Shown here one piece after another: positions 15,547 to 24,637 of a stretch of 64,000 nt of DNA. Source of the stretch: Streptomyces sp. ML-6 (GTDB lineage: Bacteria > Actinomycetota > Actinomycetes > Streptomycetales > Streptomycetaceae); contig NZ_JAOTIK010000001.1 of NCBI RefSeq assembly GCF_030116705.1, forward strand, positions 3,130,001 to 3,194,000, given 5' to 3'. Position 1 is the stretch's first letter, and every line of letters begins with the position of its first letter. Both the position numbers and the translations under genes were made by a program. Under the pieces are notes generated by a model. The model saw nothing but the letters and a program-made list of their open reading frames with translations. It had not been told where the DNA came from and searched no databases.

Positions 15547-16879
15547 CCGGGCGCCCGCCCTCAGGAAGGCGGCCGCCGGGATCGTCGCCGAGATCGCCGA
15601 CCGGCTGGCGGAGCCCGGCCGGGTGGCCGGGATCGCGGGCGTGCCGGACAACCTGATGCGTTATCCGGGCAACCCGCAACCGGTGTGGGACCCGCTGCTG
15701 CTCTCCGACGGCCACCCCGGGGTCGGGCTGCTGTTCGCCGAACTGGCCGCGGGGGCGCCGGAGCTGCGCGGCCGGGCGCACGCGCACCTGTCCGCGGCGC
15801 TGGGCAGCGGGATACGGCTGCTGCCGCAGTCGCTGTTCGGCGGCATGGTGGCGCTCGCGTTCGCCGGGCACACCGGGGCCACCGGGTTCGGCGGCTACGC
15901 CACGATGCTGGCCGGCCTGGACCGGCACATCGTCGACCAGGTCCGCGGGCGCGCGCGGGCCGACCGGGAGCGGGTGCGCGCCGGGGAGCCGATCGGCGCG
16001 TGGGACCGCTACGACGTCCTCGGCGGCACCACCGGCATCGGCCGCTACCTGCTGGCCCGGTACGAGTCGGCGGCCGAACCGGAAGCACGGCACGCCGCCG
16101 GGCTCGCGCTGACCGACGTACTGGAATCGCTGGTGGCCGTGGCGACCGCGGACGACATCGTGCGCGACGGCCTCCGGCTGCCCGCGTGGTGGATCGCCGA
16201 CAGCCCGGAGCACGGGCTCCCCGAACACGCCAACTTCGGTCTCGCGCACGGTGTCTGCGGACCGCTCGCGCTCCTCTCCGTCGCCCGGCGGGCGGGGTTC
16301 CGGGTGGACCGCCAGGACGAGGCCGTCGAGCGGATCATGGCGTTGCTGTCCCGCTGGCGCACGGCCGACGGGGCCGGCCCTCGCTGGCCGCACCTGGTCA
16401 CGGCGGAGCACGTCGGGAGCGGGGAACCGCCGGAACGCGGGCGGGACTCGTGGTGCTACGGCGCCGTCGGCGCGGCACGTGCCGTGTACCTGGCCGGCGT
16501 CGCCCTCGACCGTGCGGACTGGCGCGCCGACGCGCACGCCGCCCTGCGCGGCGCGCTGGCCTCGGCGAGCCACGAGCTGATCCTCGACTCCGCGCTGTGC
16601 CACGGCTGGGCGGGCCTGCTGCAGATCGTGCTGCGCATGGCGCACGACAGCGGCGACCCGGACTACCGCACCCTCGCCGACGGGCTGGCGGCGCGGGTGA
16701 TGGACGGGTACGACCCGGAGGCCCCGTTCGGTTTCCGCTACCGCCACGCCCTCGCGCCACGCGCCCTCGACCGCCCCGGCTTCCTGGAAGGAGCCGCGGG
16801 CATCGCCCTCGCCCTCCACGCCTACGCCACGGGGGACGCACCGGCGACGTCGTGGGACAACGCCCTGCTGGTGAGCTGA
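15416..16879 (+). CDS. Stand-alone LanC-like lanthionine cyclase
   Basis: LanC proteins are zinc enzymes that add Cys thiols to dehydrated Ser/Thr, forming thioether rings. Seen: GLAHGVCG, SWCYGAVG (zinc Cys) and LCHGWAG (zinc Cys and His), in family order. GTG 15416 is preceded by GGAGAG with five-base spacing, giving 487 residues and a 131-base overlap with cupin 2. The first 45 or so residues are then a Thr-Pro repeat, and the conserved part begins near ADRAPALRKAAAG after the cupin 2 stop. A later GTG within the first conserved helix is the alternative. It supplies the cyclase missing from the LanM-type protein. Confidence 0.85.
   Translation: MPSPASTPTPTPTPTPRPTSTPTPTPTPTPTPTPTPTSPPTPADRAPALRKAAAGIVAEIADRLAEPGRVAGIAGVPDNLMRYPGNPQPVWDPLLLSDGHPGVGLLFAELAAGAPELRGRAHAHLSAALGSGIRLLPQSLFGGMVALAFAGHTGATGFGGYATMLAGLDRHIVDQVRGRARADRERVRAGEPIGAWDRYDVLGGTTGIGRYLLARYESAAEPEARHAAGLALTDVLESLVAVATADDIVRDGLRLPAWWIADSPEHGLPEHANFGLAHGVCGPLALLSVARRAGFRVDRQDEAVERIMALLSRWRTADGAGPRWPHLVTAEHVGSGEPPERGRDSWCYGAVGAARAVYLAGVALDRADWRADAHAALRGALASASHELILDSALCHGWAGLLQIVLRMAHDSGDPDYRTLADGLAARVMDGYDPEAPFGFRYRHALAPRALDRPGFLEGAAGIALALHAYATGDAPATSWDNALLVS
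15431..15543 (+). repeat. 6-base-unit repeat coding in two overlapping frames
   Basis: Degenerate copies of GACACC, with AACGCC variants, encode Asp-Thr/Asn-Ala in the cupin 2 frame and Thr-Pro in the LanC frame. Neither frame has a stop before its gene end. A unit length divisible by three keeps both frames open when copies are gained or lost. Confidence 0.75.
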
Positions 16880-16946
16880 CGGGACCCGGTCGGGGAGAGG
16901 CGGGGCGCGTCGTCCGCCCGTGCGCCACCTCCGTAGAGTCGGGGAA

Positions 16947-18458
16947 ATGAATCCTGATCACGCCCCCGACACCGGCGAGTTGCTGCGCGGTGTGCACCCC
17001 CGGTTGCTCCCCCTCGACTCGATCACCCCTGAGATCGCCGGCTCCCTGCGTTACGCGCGTCTCGTGGCCGACGGGCTCGTCTTCGCCTATGCCCTCGACC
17101 GGCCCACCGACGTACGGCTCCTCACGGATCAGGACGTGCAGCGCGTCGATGCGGAGGAGCTGGGGCGGGCCGCGTACGAGAACCTGATGCGCGTGCCCGT
17201 CACGCATGAGGAGATCCCCGTCGAGGGAACGGTCCTGCACTCCCTCTACGGCGACTCGCACTTCGTCGGCAGTCAGGCCCTGTACCTGGCCGCCGCGGTC
17301 CAGCGGGTCACCGGTGCGTCGCTTCCGCAGGCCGGTGCCCTTGTCGTCATGCCGAGCCGGCACAACCTGGTGTACCACCCGATCACCGACGGCACCGTGG
17401 TCGATGCCGTCAACCGTCTCGCCGCCTACGCACTGGGCGCCTTCGAGGACGGGGCGGGCGCCCTGTCCCCGCGGGTCCACTGGTGGCATCGCGGCGGGCT
17501 GACGTCGCTCACCGTCATCGACGAGGCCACCCGGTCCTTCTCCATCCAGCCGCCGCCCCAGCTGCTCGGCCTGATGAAGGGCTTGGCCCGCCTCGACCGT
17601 GCCGGGCGGCTCGCCACCCGTGCCACCGCCGGAGCGCCCGCCCCCGATATCGCCCAACTCACCCGCACCACGGCCGAATTGATAGCGGGCCTCCCCCAGG
17701 GCCCCACTCCCGTCCCGGGCGCCGACCTGGGCGGCGCCTTCGCCTCCGCCGTGGCCCACGCCCACGCGTGCTGCGCCACCGATCCCAGGGCGGCCGACGT
17801 CGACACGTGGGACGCCTGGTCCACCGCCGTACAGCTCGGCGCCGCGCTGTTCACGGGTGCGCGGTCGCAGGAGTGCCGGCTGGGTGAGGATCTCGTACGG
17901 CGGTTGCCGGACATGCCCGCCGCACCGCCCGCGGACGCCCGTGCCTGGCTCGACGCCCTCTATCTGGCGATCGTGTGCCGGGAGGGGGAACGGATCCGCC
18001 GGCTGTGCCGGGTGCCGCTGGAGACGTTGCGGCAGGACGACTCCGTCGACGGGTACGTGCTGCACTGGATCGACACCTTGCAGACCTACTTCTCCGAACA
18101 CGGCTCCATGGACGAGGTCGTGGAGAAGCTGGTCGCCACCATGAAGGCGTCCGGGCCCGAGGAGGTGACCCATGCGCCGACGGAGTTCGTGAACGGGATC
18201 GACTACCAGCCGATCGCGCTCTTCCACCGCCTCGTCGCACGGGACCCCGAAGTCTTCGCCAAGACACTCGCCGAGGCGCTCGCGGAACACGGCGCCCACT
18301 GGGGCGACTCGACCGCGCCGCGCGCCCGGGTGGCGCTGGGACCGCTGGCGATCGCGAGCCTCGCCTTCGACCACGGCTTCCCCATCCCGCCGGACCTGCC
18401 GCACCTTCCCCTGTACCTGCTCAACCGCGAACGGATCGAGACGATCCCCAGCCCCTGA
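16947..18458 (+). CDS. Imm49-like protein with extended N-terminal half
   Basis: About 503 residues. The C-terminal third matches the Imm49 immunity family: long helices, VNGIDYQPIALFHRLVARD, then a VALGPLAIASLAFDHGFPI end. Imm49 proteins are thought to neutralise polymorphic toxins. The N-terminal half (LVFAYALDRPTDVRLLTDQD, LVVMPSRHNLVYHPI) resembles DUF1444-type proteins and is not diagnostic. No toxin gene is adjacent, so it may be an orphan. ATG 16947 is preceded by TAGAGT at a distance that fits a leaderless transcript; there is also GGGGAA just before ATG. It follows the LanC gene by 67 bases on the same strand, so it could also be read from the cluster. Confidence 0.65.
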   Translation: MNPDHAPDTGELLRGVHPRLLPLDSITPEIAGSLRYARLVADGLVFAYALDRPTDVRLLTDQDVQRVDAEELGRAAYENLMRVPVTHEEIPVEGTVLHSLYGDSHFVGSQALYLAAAVQRVTGASLPQAGALVVMPSRHNLVYHPITDGTVVDAVNRLAAYALGAFEDGAGALSPRVHWWHRGGLTSLTVIDEATRSFSIQPPPQLLGLMKGLARLDRAGRLATRATAGAPAPDIAQLTRTTAELIAGLPQGPTPVPGADLGGAFASAVAHAHACCATDPRAADVDTWDAWSTAVQLGAALFTGARSQECRLGEDLVRRLPDMPAAPPADARAWLDALYLAIVCREGERIRRLCRVPLETLRQDDSVDGYVLHWIDTLQTYFSEHGSMDEVVEKLVATMKASGPEEVTHAPTEFVNGIDYQPIALFHRLVARDPEVFAKTLAEALAEHGAHWGDSTAPRARVALGPLAIASLAFDHGFPIPPDLPHLPLYLLNRERIETIPSP

Positions 18459-18546
18459 CCGGGAATCGACCAGCTCACCGGTTCACCGGTCCAAGGCGCC
18501 AGGGGACAGGGGGCAGGACGCCGTCTCCGCACCGTCGTCGCGGACG

Positions 18547-19143
18547 TTACGGGTGGTGGCGCTTCGTCGTCCGGTCGGACGCGGAACCGGGCGTGCCGCC
18601 CGCCGGCAGCGCGCCCACGCAGTCCGCGTAGTAGGCCGACTCCGCAGTGTGGAAGGCGAGTTGGCGGAAGGTCCAGCCCTTTCCGGGCGACCGGTCGAGC
18701 TGGTCGGGCGTCAGCGCGCCCAGGCGGTTCGCCCAGATCCTGGCCAGCCGGGTGAGTCTGCTGCGCGCCTCGTCGAGGTCGGCCCCGGTGAACGGCGCGA
18801 GGTCGGCCGCGGTGGTGATCGTCGAGGCGTGCCAGTGGTCGGGGCGCGTCTCCTCGCCGACGAGCCGGGCCTCCAGCTCCGCGAGGTGGTCGACCATGTG
18901 GTCGGCGACGCGGCGGATCGCCTTGTGCGGGGTGTAGAGCCTGTCACCGGCGGGGACGGGGCGGCCGTCCCACGCGGTCCAGGTCCCGGCGAGGGCCAGG
19001 ACGTGGTCGACCATGTCCGTCACTACCTGCGCGGGGTCGCGGTCGTCCGTCGCCGGCACCTCGTCGGGGGCGTCGGGCACATCGGGTACGTCGAGGGCAT
19101 CGGGTACGTCGGACACATCGGGTCCGTGCTTCGTTCCGGTCAT
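18547..19143 (-). CDS. DinB-like / maleylpyruvate isomerase N-terminal domain protein
   Basis: A 198-residue four-helix protein with spaced histidines (PHKAIRRVADHMVDHLAE, QLAFHTAESAYYADCVG), the pattern of DinB/mycothiol-dependent enzymes that bind a metal through three His. The substrate is not predictable. The first 30 residues are a Asp-Val-Pro repeat (DVPDALDVPDVPDAPDEVP) and no ribosome-binding site precedes ATG 19143, so the real start may be further in. Monocistronic; convergent with the Imm49-like gene. Confidence 0.6.
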   Translation of the reverse strand: MTGTKHGPDVSDVPDALDVPDVPDAPDEVPATDDRDPAQVVTDMVDHVLALAGTWTAWDGRPVPAGDRLYTPHKAIRRVADHMVDHLAELEARLVGEETRPDHWHASTITTAADLAPFTGADLDEARSRLTRLARIWANRLGALTPDQLDRSPGKGWTFRQLAFHTAESAYYADCVGALPAGGTPGSASDRTTKRHHP

Positions 19144-19379
19144 GGTCCGACGCTAGGGCCGGGACGTTTCGGCCTCCGCCGAACCATGGTGGCCGGGCGC
19201 GGGACGGCTCCCGAAGGAGCCGCAGCAGGAACCACGGCGGGGGCCACAGCAAAGGCCACGACGGGGCAGCGGCGGGCGGGGGGCCGTCGCGGACTTCACA
19301 GTCCCTGCCGGCCACCGGAACCCAGCCGTTAGCGTCTACCCCACAGAACTCGTCCACCCGACCGGAACGGAACGCCGCA

Positions 19380-21089
19380 GTGACCTCTGCCGAGCTGTCC
19401 CCACGTCGCCCCTTCCCGCGACGCGCACACGACCCCGCGAAAGCGCGCTGGGGGCGGCTCGGGCGGCTTCCCATGCCGCTCCTGGTCACCCTCTGCTTCC
19501 TGCCGCTCTACGGCGTCTGGTGGGCGGCCCTCGCGACCGGCGGCGGCGACCTCGCGGCCCAGGAGGCCTGGGCCGAGTTCGCGAAGATGTACCCCGGTTC
19601 CGCCTACAACCTCTTCTGGTACGGCGGACTGCACACCGTGAACTACAGCGTGATCTCGCCCTATGTGATGGCGGTCCTCGGTGTGGTGCCCGTGACCCTG
19701 CTGTCCGGGCTCTCGTCGTCCTGGCTGGCCGCCGCACTCGTCGAGCGCAGCGGGCTGCGCAGGCCCCTGTGGCCCTCGCTCGTGGTGGCCTTCTCGCTGT
19801 GGTGCCAGGTGGTGTCGGGGCGGTCGACGTTCATGCTGGGCACGGCCTTCGCGCTGGGTGCCGTGCTGGCGATCGTCAGCGGGCGGCGCCTCGTGGTCGC
19901 GGTCGTCTGCGCGGCGCTCTCCACCATGGGCAGCCCCGTCTCCGGGCTGTTCCTCCTCGTGGTCGGCGCGGCCCATCTGCTGTGCCGCGAGTGGGGGAGG
20001 GCCGCCGCGCTCGTCGTGCCGCCGGTCGTCGTCGTCGCGCTGACCACCCTGCTGTTCCCGTTCGAGGGCGAGCAGCCCATGGCGTTCAACCGGATCTGGC
20101 CGCCGGTGATCCTGTGCGCGGTGATCGTGCTGACGGCGCCGCGCGACTGGCGGGTGGTGCGGTTCGGGGCGGCGGTGTACGCGCTCGGCGTGGTGCTCTG
20201 CTACCTGATCGCCTCGCCGATCGGGACGAACGTCGAGCGGCTCACCGAGCTGGCGGCCCCCGTGACGCTGCTCGCCATCCTGGTCAACGGCCGCGAACGG
20301 GGCGAGGCGGACGCGCCCCCGGAGCGGCTGTCGTTCACCTGGTTCACGCCCCGGCGCCAACGGGTGGGCTGCTCCGTCGCCCTGGTCCTCTCCCTGCTCT
20401 GGCTGTCCGGCAAGACGATCGCCGACATCGTCACCAACACGAAAGTGCCCGACTACGCCGTCAAGACCGAGGGCGTGGTCGCCGAACTCCGCAAGCTGGG
20501 CAGCGAACGCACCCGGGTCGAGGTCGTCCCGGCCCGCGACCACCGGGAGGCGGCCGTCCTCGCCCCCCACGTGAACATGGCCCGCGGCTGGAACCGGCAG
20601 GCCGACGTCGAGCGCGGGCGGCTGTTCTACGAGGGACACGGCGGGACCAGCGTGCCCCCGGGCACCTTCTCCGCCGCCTCCTACCGCGCCTGGCTCTCCC
20701 AGTGGGCCGTGGGCTTCGTCGTGCTCGCCAACGGCCGGCCGGACGGCCCCGCGGAGCTGGAGCACGACCTGGTGTCGAGCGAGCCCGACTACCTGGAGCG
20801 GGTGTGGGAGGACGACAACTGGAAGATCTACCGGGTGAAGGACGCGACCCCGCTGGTGAGCCGGCCCGCCTCGGTGGTGAACTCCGACGGGGCCAGCCTC
20901 GTGGTCGACATGCCGAAGCCCGGCTCGGTGACCGTGCGGGTGGCGTACTCCCCGTGGCTGTGGGCGGACAACGGCTGCCTGGCCGCGGACGGCGAGTTCA
21001 CCCGGCTGACCGTGAAGAAGCCGGGCGAGGTCCGGCTCGGCTCCGCGTACGGCGGCCCGTCGAACGGCGTGACCCCCGAGTGCCCGTGA
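19380..21089 (+). CDS. Multi-pass integral membrane protein
   Basis: 569 residues from GTG 19380. About ten hydrophobic helices fill residues 30-360 (for example LVTLCFLPLYGVWWAALAT, VLGVVPVTLLSGLSSSWLAA, VYALGVVLCYLIA), followed by a soluble C-terminal domain of about 200 residues ending in a beta-rich WAYSP-like part (VAYSPWLWADNGCLAADGEF). Streptomyces homologues are usually annotated as MFS transporter or membrane protein; the large extracytoplasmic tail instead recalls glycosyltransferase-type or wall-associated membrane proteins. Function unknown. It stands alone between a divergent DinB-like gene and the SapA gene. Confidence 0.65.
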   Translation: MTSAELSPRRPFPRRAHDPAKARWGRLGRLPMPLLVTLCFLPLYGVWWAALATGGGDLAAQEAWAEFAKMYPGSAYNLFWYGGLHTVNYSVISPYVMAVLGVVPVTLLSGLSSSWLAAALVERSGLRRPLWPSLVVAFSLWCQVVSGRSTFMLGTAFALGAVLAIVSGRRLVVAVVCAALSTMGSPVSGLFLLVVGAAHLLCREWGRAAALVVPPVVVVALTTLLFPFEGEQPMAFNRIWPPVILCAVIVLTAPRDWRVVRFGAAVYALGVVLCYLIASPIGTNVERLTELAAPVTLLAILVNGRERGEADAPPERLSFTWFTPRRQRVGCSVALVLSLLWLSGKTIADIVTNTKVPDYAVKTEGVVAELRKLGSERTRVEVVPARDHREAAVLAPHVNMARGWNRQADVERGRLFYEGHGGTSVPPGTFSAASYRAWLSQWAVGFVVLANGRPDGPAELEHDLVSSEPDYLERVWEDDNWKIYRVKDATPLVSRPASVVNSDGASLVVDMPKPGSVTVRVAYSPWLWADNGCLAADGEFTRLTVKKPGEVRLGSAYGGPSNGVTPECP

Positions 21090-21311
21090 TCGGTGCCCGT
21101 CGGGGGGCATGAGCCCGGGGGGCCGTGAACGCGAGGGCGTGGCGCCCGGGGCAGAGCCGCACGGTACGGGGTGCATGCCTCCGTAGCGGGATACCGGCCG
21201 CCGAACTCGGCCCGAGCACCCTGCGCCGCGAGGCCGTCGGCAGGACCGGACGGCGATTCCGTTGCTCCCGGGACGGCCCGCGCAGCCCCCGGCCGAGTTC
21301 GCACACTCTGC

Positions 21312-21343
21312 AGGGTGCTGAGCCCGAACGGGCTCAGCACCCT
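21312..21343 (+). terminator. Hairpin in the gap before sapA
   Basis: A 15-base perfect stem (AGGGTGCTGAGCCCG with CGGGCTCAGCACCCT) around AA, in the 360-base gap 21090-21449. No long T-run follows (TTACG). It may terminate the membrane-protein transcript. The rest of the gap shows no gene; a relatively AT-rich stretch at 21375-21415 probably holds the sapA promoter. Confidence 0.55.
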
Positions 21344-21449
21344 TACGCACAGCCCGGGAACAAGTGGCCGAAACGCATCCTGTTATCGATCAAACACAAC
21401 ACGTAAGCTTCGTGAAGATCAACTTCCCAAAAGCGAGGAGTTCTTCCAC

Positions 21450-21848
21450 ATGCGTAAAGCCCGCGTGTTCACACTTGCCGCCGCGACCGGCACGCTGATC
21501 ATCGCCGGTACGGCGGCTCCGGCCTACGCGGCGCCCAGCCCCGCGTCCCTCTGCGGTTCCGGCTACAGCGTCATCGATTCACATGCGCTGTCCTCAAGCC
21601 CCGCAGCAACGACGTACCTCCTGTGGAACGGCAGCACAAACTGCGTCGTCACCATACGAGGAACCGCAGGCGGCTCCACCCTGATGCACGCAAAGGTCAA
21701 GGTGGAGGGCGGCAGCTGGAAGGTGGACGAGGGCGACTACACCTCGTACGCCGGCCCCGTCCGGGTCGCCGGAGGCGGCAAGTGCGTGATGTGGGGCGGT
21801 GGCATCAACGAAGCCTCGTACACCAGCGGCTGGGAACACTGCGGCTGA
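21450..21848 (+). CDS. sapA: Spore-associated protein A (SapA) homologue, secreted
   Basis: 132 residues, start ATG 21450 with GCGAGGAG upstream. A Sec signal peptide (MRKARVFTLAAATGTLIIAG, cleavage after AYA) leads to a mature part of about 100 residues. It has four Cys (LCGSGY, TNCVVTI, GGKCVMWGGG, WEHCG) and the family segment YAGPVRVAGGGKC. SapA is found on Streptomyces spores and aerial hyphae; its function is not known. A very strong terminator follows directly, consistent with high expression. Confidence 0.82.
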   Translation: MRKARVFTLAAATGTLIIAGTAAPAYAAPSPASLCGSGYSVIDSHALSSSPAATTYLLWNGSTNCVVTIRGTAGGSTLMHAKVKVEGGSWKVDEGDYTSYAGPVRVAGGGKCVMWGGGINEASYTSGWEHCG

Positions 21849-21852
21849 TCCC

Positions 21853-21905
21853 ATGAACGGACGGTGGTTCCCGGGGCCGAGCCCCGGGAACCACCGTCCG
21901 TTCAT
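21853..21905. terminator. 25-bp perfect hairpin between convergent genes
   Basis: Arms 21853-21877 and 21881-21905 are exactly complementary around the loop CGA. It lies five bases after the sapA stop and 16 bases before the stop of the leftward carboxypeptidase gene, so it can serve both strands. Confidence 0.9.
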
Positions 21906-21920
21906 TGTTGATGCAGCGGG

Positions 21921-24440
21921 TCAGCCGAGCCGGGTCAGCTTCTGGCCGAATCCCGGGGCCTTCAGTTCCTCCTGGAGGGCCACCGGCGCACTGACCTTGC
22001 CCGGCCCGGTGCCCACGGTCACCACGCCCACCTCGGTGCCCGCCGACGCGCTGTGCGGGATCTTCTTGCCGTTGTCCGAGAGGGAGAGCTCGACCTTGAG
22101 GCCCGGCCAGCCCTTCGCCTTCAGGTTGCGGGTCGCGACCACCGCGGCACGGCCGCCGAGGCCGTCGTCCACGTATCCGACGACGTCCCCCTTCTTCACC
22201 ACCTGGGCCGATGTGACCGCCTTCTGCGCGCCCTTGATCACCTTGAGGCTGTTCTGCAGCGACATGGCGAGGCTGTCGTACGGCTGGCCGGTGCCCGCCT
22301 GCTGCCCCATGACGGCACCGTAGATCCAGAGCGTCTTGCCGTCGACGACGGTGTTCGCGGACCAGAGCAGGTTGCCGCCGGCCGGGGTGGACGAGCCGGT
22401 CTTGATGCCGCTCACGCCCGGCTCCAGCAGGAGGGTGTTGTTGTTGTAGATCACCTGGTCGATGCCCGGGATCTCGATCTGCGGGGTGTCGACGATCTTC
22501 CGGAACACATCGTTCTGCATGACCGCCCGGGCCAGCTTGATCTGGTCCTCGGCGGTGGAGACGGTGGCCTTGTCCAGGCCGCTGGGGTCGGTGTAGGTGG
22601 TGTTCGTCATGCCGAGTTCCTTGGCCGCGGCGTTCATCTTCGCCACGAACTCCTTCTCGGACGGGGAGTCCCAGCGTGCCAGCAGGCGCGCCGCGTTGTT
22701 GCCCGAGGGAATCATCAGCAGCTGGAGCAGCTGCTTCTGCGTGAACTGCTGGCCCTTCTTGATCGGCGCCGTCGACTCGTCGTCGCGCTTGGACTCGTCC
22801 TCCGCCTGCTGGTCGACGGTGATCTTCTCACCCTCTTCCTTGCCGGTCAGGGGGTGGTTCTTGAGGACGACGTACGCCGTCATGACCTTGGCGACGCTGG
22901 CGATGGGTGCGGGCTTCTGCGCCCCCGAACTGCCCATCGAGCCGACGCCGTCCACGCTCACCGCGGACTGTCCCTGCGACGGCCAGTCGAGTTCCAGGCG
23001 CTGCCCCTCGAAGGTGTAGGTGGACTTCACCGACAGGCTCAGCACGGGGTCCGGGAGCGGGCGCATCATCTGCACGATCGCAAAGACGATCAGCAGGAGC
23101 AGCACCAGCGGGGTCCAGATCTTGACCCTGCGGACGGCGGTGCGGACCGGGGTCTCCGGCGGCGGGGGCGTGTTCGTCAGCTCGGCCAGCAGGTCGAGCG
23201 GCGGCTTCGGCGGCATCGGCTGCTGCGTGGTCCGCTCGGCAACGCCCAGCGATGCGGGGGGCGGTGTGCCGGGCGTCGCGGCGGGGGCGGGCGCCTCGGA
23301 CCGGCGCGGCGCCGCCGGCGCGGGTCGTACGTCGTCCCCGCGCAGGGGTACGAACTTGCTGGTCCGCTCGGCGGAGGACTCGGGCTTCGAGGCGGACTCC
23401 GACGCCTGCTTCGAGTCGGGCGAAATGACCTTCAGCGCGGTCGTCGGCTGGTCGACCCGGGCCGCGGTGGGCGCCCTGAAGATGGCCGTCGGCTGGTCGA
23501 CCTCGTTCTCGTTCTTGTCGTCGCCGCCGGTGTCGTCGCCGTCGGTGTCATCACCGGCGTCCTTGTCAGCCTTCTTGGCGTCCTTGTCAGCCTTGACGTC
23601 CTTGTCCGACCCGGCGTCGGACTCGGCCTCGGACTTGGACTCGGCAGCAACTGCGGCCTTCTCGTCCTTCGCAGCCTTCGCGTCGGCGGCGTCGGCCTCG
23701 GCGGCGCGGGACTCGGACGTGTCGGCCTTCGCCGCGTCCGTATCCGCGTCCGGCACCTCCGAACCGGCCTCGGCCCTGACCTCGGTTTCAGAATCGGACT
23801 CGGGCTTGGGCTCGGCCCTGGACCCGGCAGGCTCCGGGGCATCGCCCTCCGCGGGCTCGTTCACCGCGGCGGCGCCGGAACCGGGCTCATCGGCGTCGGA
23901 ACCGGCCGCGTCGGCGTCTCCGCCTTCATCCGTGACCTCGGACACGTCCGCATCCGCGCCTCCAGGAGCCCCAGAGGCCCCCTCCCGGCCTCCGGCACCC
24001 TTTCCGGCATCCTTCGCCCCATCGGCGTCCGCGGCGCCCTCAGGGCCCTCAGAGCCCTCGGGCTCCTCGGCGTCGGCCCCGGCGCCGGTCGCACCGGGCT
24101 CCTCCGAGTCCTCGTGGTCCTTGACGACGTCCTCGACGTCCTCGACACCCTCGACACCCTCGACGACGTCCTCGGCCGACGGCGCGCGGAAGACGGCCGT
24201 GGCCTTGTCCGTCCCGACACCATTGGTCCCGCCAGCGCCCCCGGCGCCCTCACCCTCGTCGTCGCCGTCGGCCCCGGCGAGCGCTCCCGCGCGGAACACG
24301 GCCGTCGCCGTGTCCGTTCCTCCCGCGGTCTCGTCCTTCGCGGACGGTTCACGGAAGACGGCAAGCCGCGGATCGCTTTCACTCCGAGCCGTTCCCGACG
24401 ACTTCTGCTGCTCCGACTTGTCGGGGGACTCGCCCGCCAC
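21921..24440 (-). CDS. D-alanyl-D-alanine carboxypeptidase (S11/PBP5 type) with long acidic cytoplasmic region
   Basis: A penicillin-binding D,D-carboxypeptidase that trims peptidoglycan stem peptides. Seen: active-site SVAK (in APIASVAKVMTAYVVLK), SGN (SGNNAARLLARW) and KTGSSTPAGG. A single membrane helix (WTPLVLLLLIVFAIVQMM) lies before the catalytic domain, which is therefore outside the cell. The first 420 or so residues are cytoplasmic, highly acidic Ala/Asp/Glu/Ser-rich and contain repeated TAVFRA/AVFRE motifs. GTG 24440 was chosen because GGAGGAGG lies five bases before it; ATG 24455 is in frame and possible. About 839 residues, roughly double a plain DacA. Confidence 0.88.
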   Translation of the reverse strand: MAGESPDKSEQQKSSGTARSESDPRLAVFREPSAKDETAGGTDTATAVFRAGALAGADGDDEGEGAGGAGGTNGVGTDKATAVFRAPSAEDVVEGVEGVEDVEDVVKDHEDSEEPGATGAGADAEEPEGSEGPEGAADADGAKDAGKGAGGREGASGAPGGADADVSEVTDEGGDADAAGSDADEPGSGAAAVNEPAEGDAPEPAGSRAEPKPESDSETEVRAEAGSEVPDADTDAAKADTSESRAAEADAADAKAAKDEKAAVAAESKSEAESDAGSDKDVKADKDAKKADKDAGDDTDGDDTGGDDKNENEVDQPTAIFRAPTAARVDQPTTALKVISPDSKQASESASKPESSAERTSKFVPLRGDDVRPAPAAPRRSEAPAPAATPGTPPPASLGVAERTTQQPMPPKPPLDLLAELTNTPPPPETPVRTAVRRVKIWTPLVLLLLIVFAIVQMMRPLPDPVLSLSVKSTYTFEGQRLELDWPSQGQSAVSVDGVGSMGSSGAQKPAPIASVAKVMTAYVVLKNHPLTGKEEGEKITVDQQAEDESKRDDESTAPIKKGQQFTQKQLLQLLMIPSGNNAARLLARWDSPSEKEFVAKMNAAAKELGMTNTTYTDPSGLDKATVSTAEDQIKLARAVMQNDVFRKIVDTPQIEIPGIDQVIYNNNTLLLEPGVSGIKTGSSTPAGGNLLWSANTVVDGKTLWIYGAVMGQQAGTGQPYDSLAMSLQNSLKVIKGAQKAVTSAQVVKKGDVVGYVDDGLGGRAAVVATRNLKAKGWPGLKVELSLSDNGKKIPHSASAGTEVGVVTVGTGPGKVSAPVALQEELKAPGFGQKLTRLG

Positions 24441-24637
24441 CGATGCCTCCTCCATGCGGCACGGGGGACGCCCCCCGCGCTGTCCGAAACCATCTACCAG
24501 TGTCCTGTGTGAACCACCGGCCCGACTGCAAGACGAGAACGACATACCTACTGGTTCCCGTACAAAGCACCCAGGCACTCTCGACAGACCAATGTGAGAG
24601 GGGTCACCCTGTCATTCATCCACGCGGGGAGGCATGG

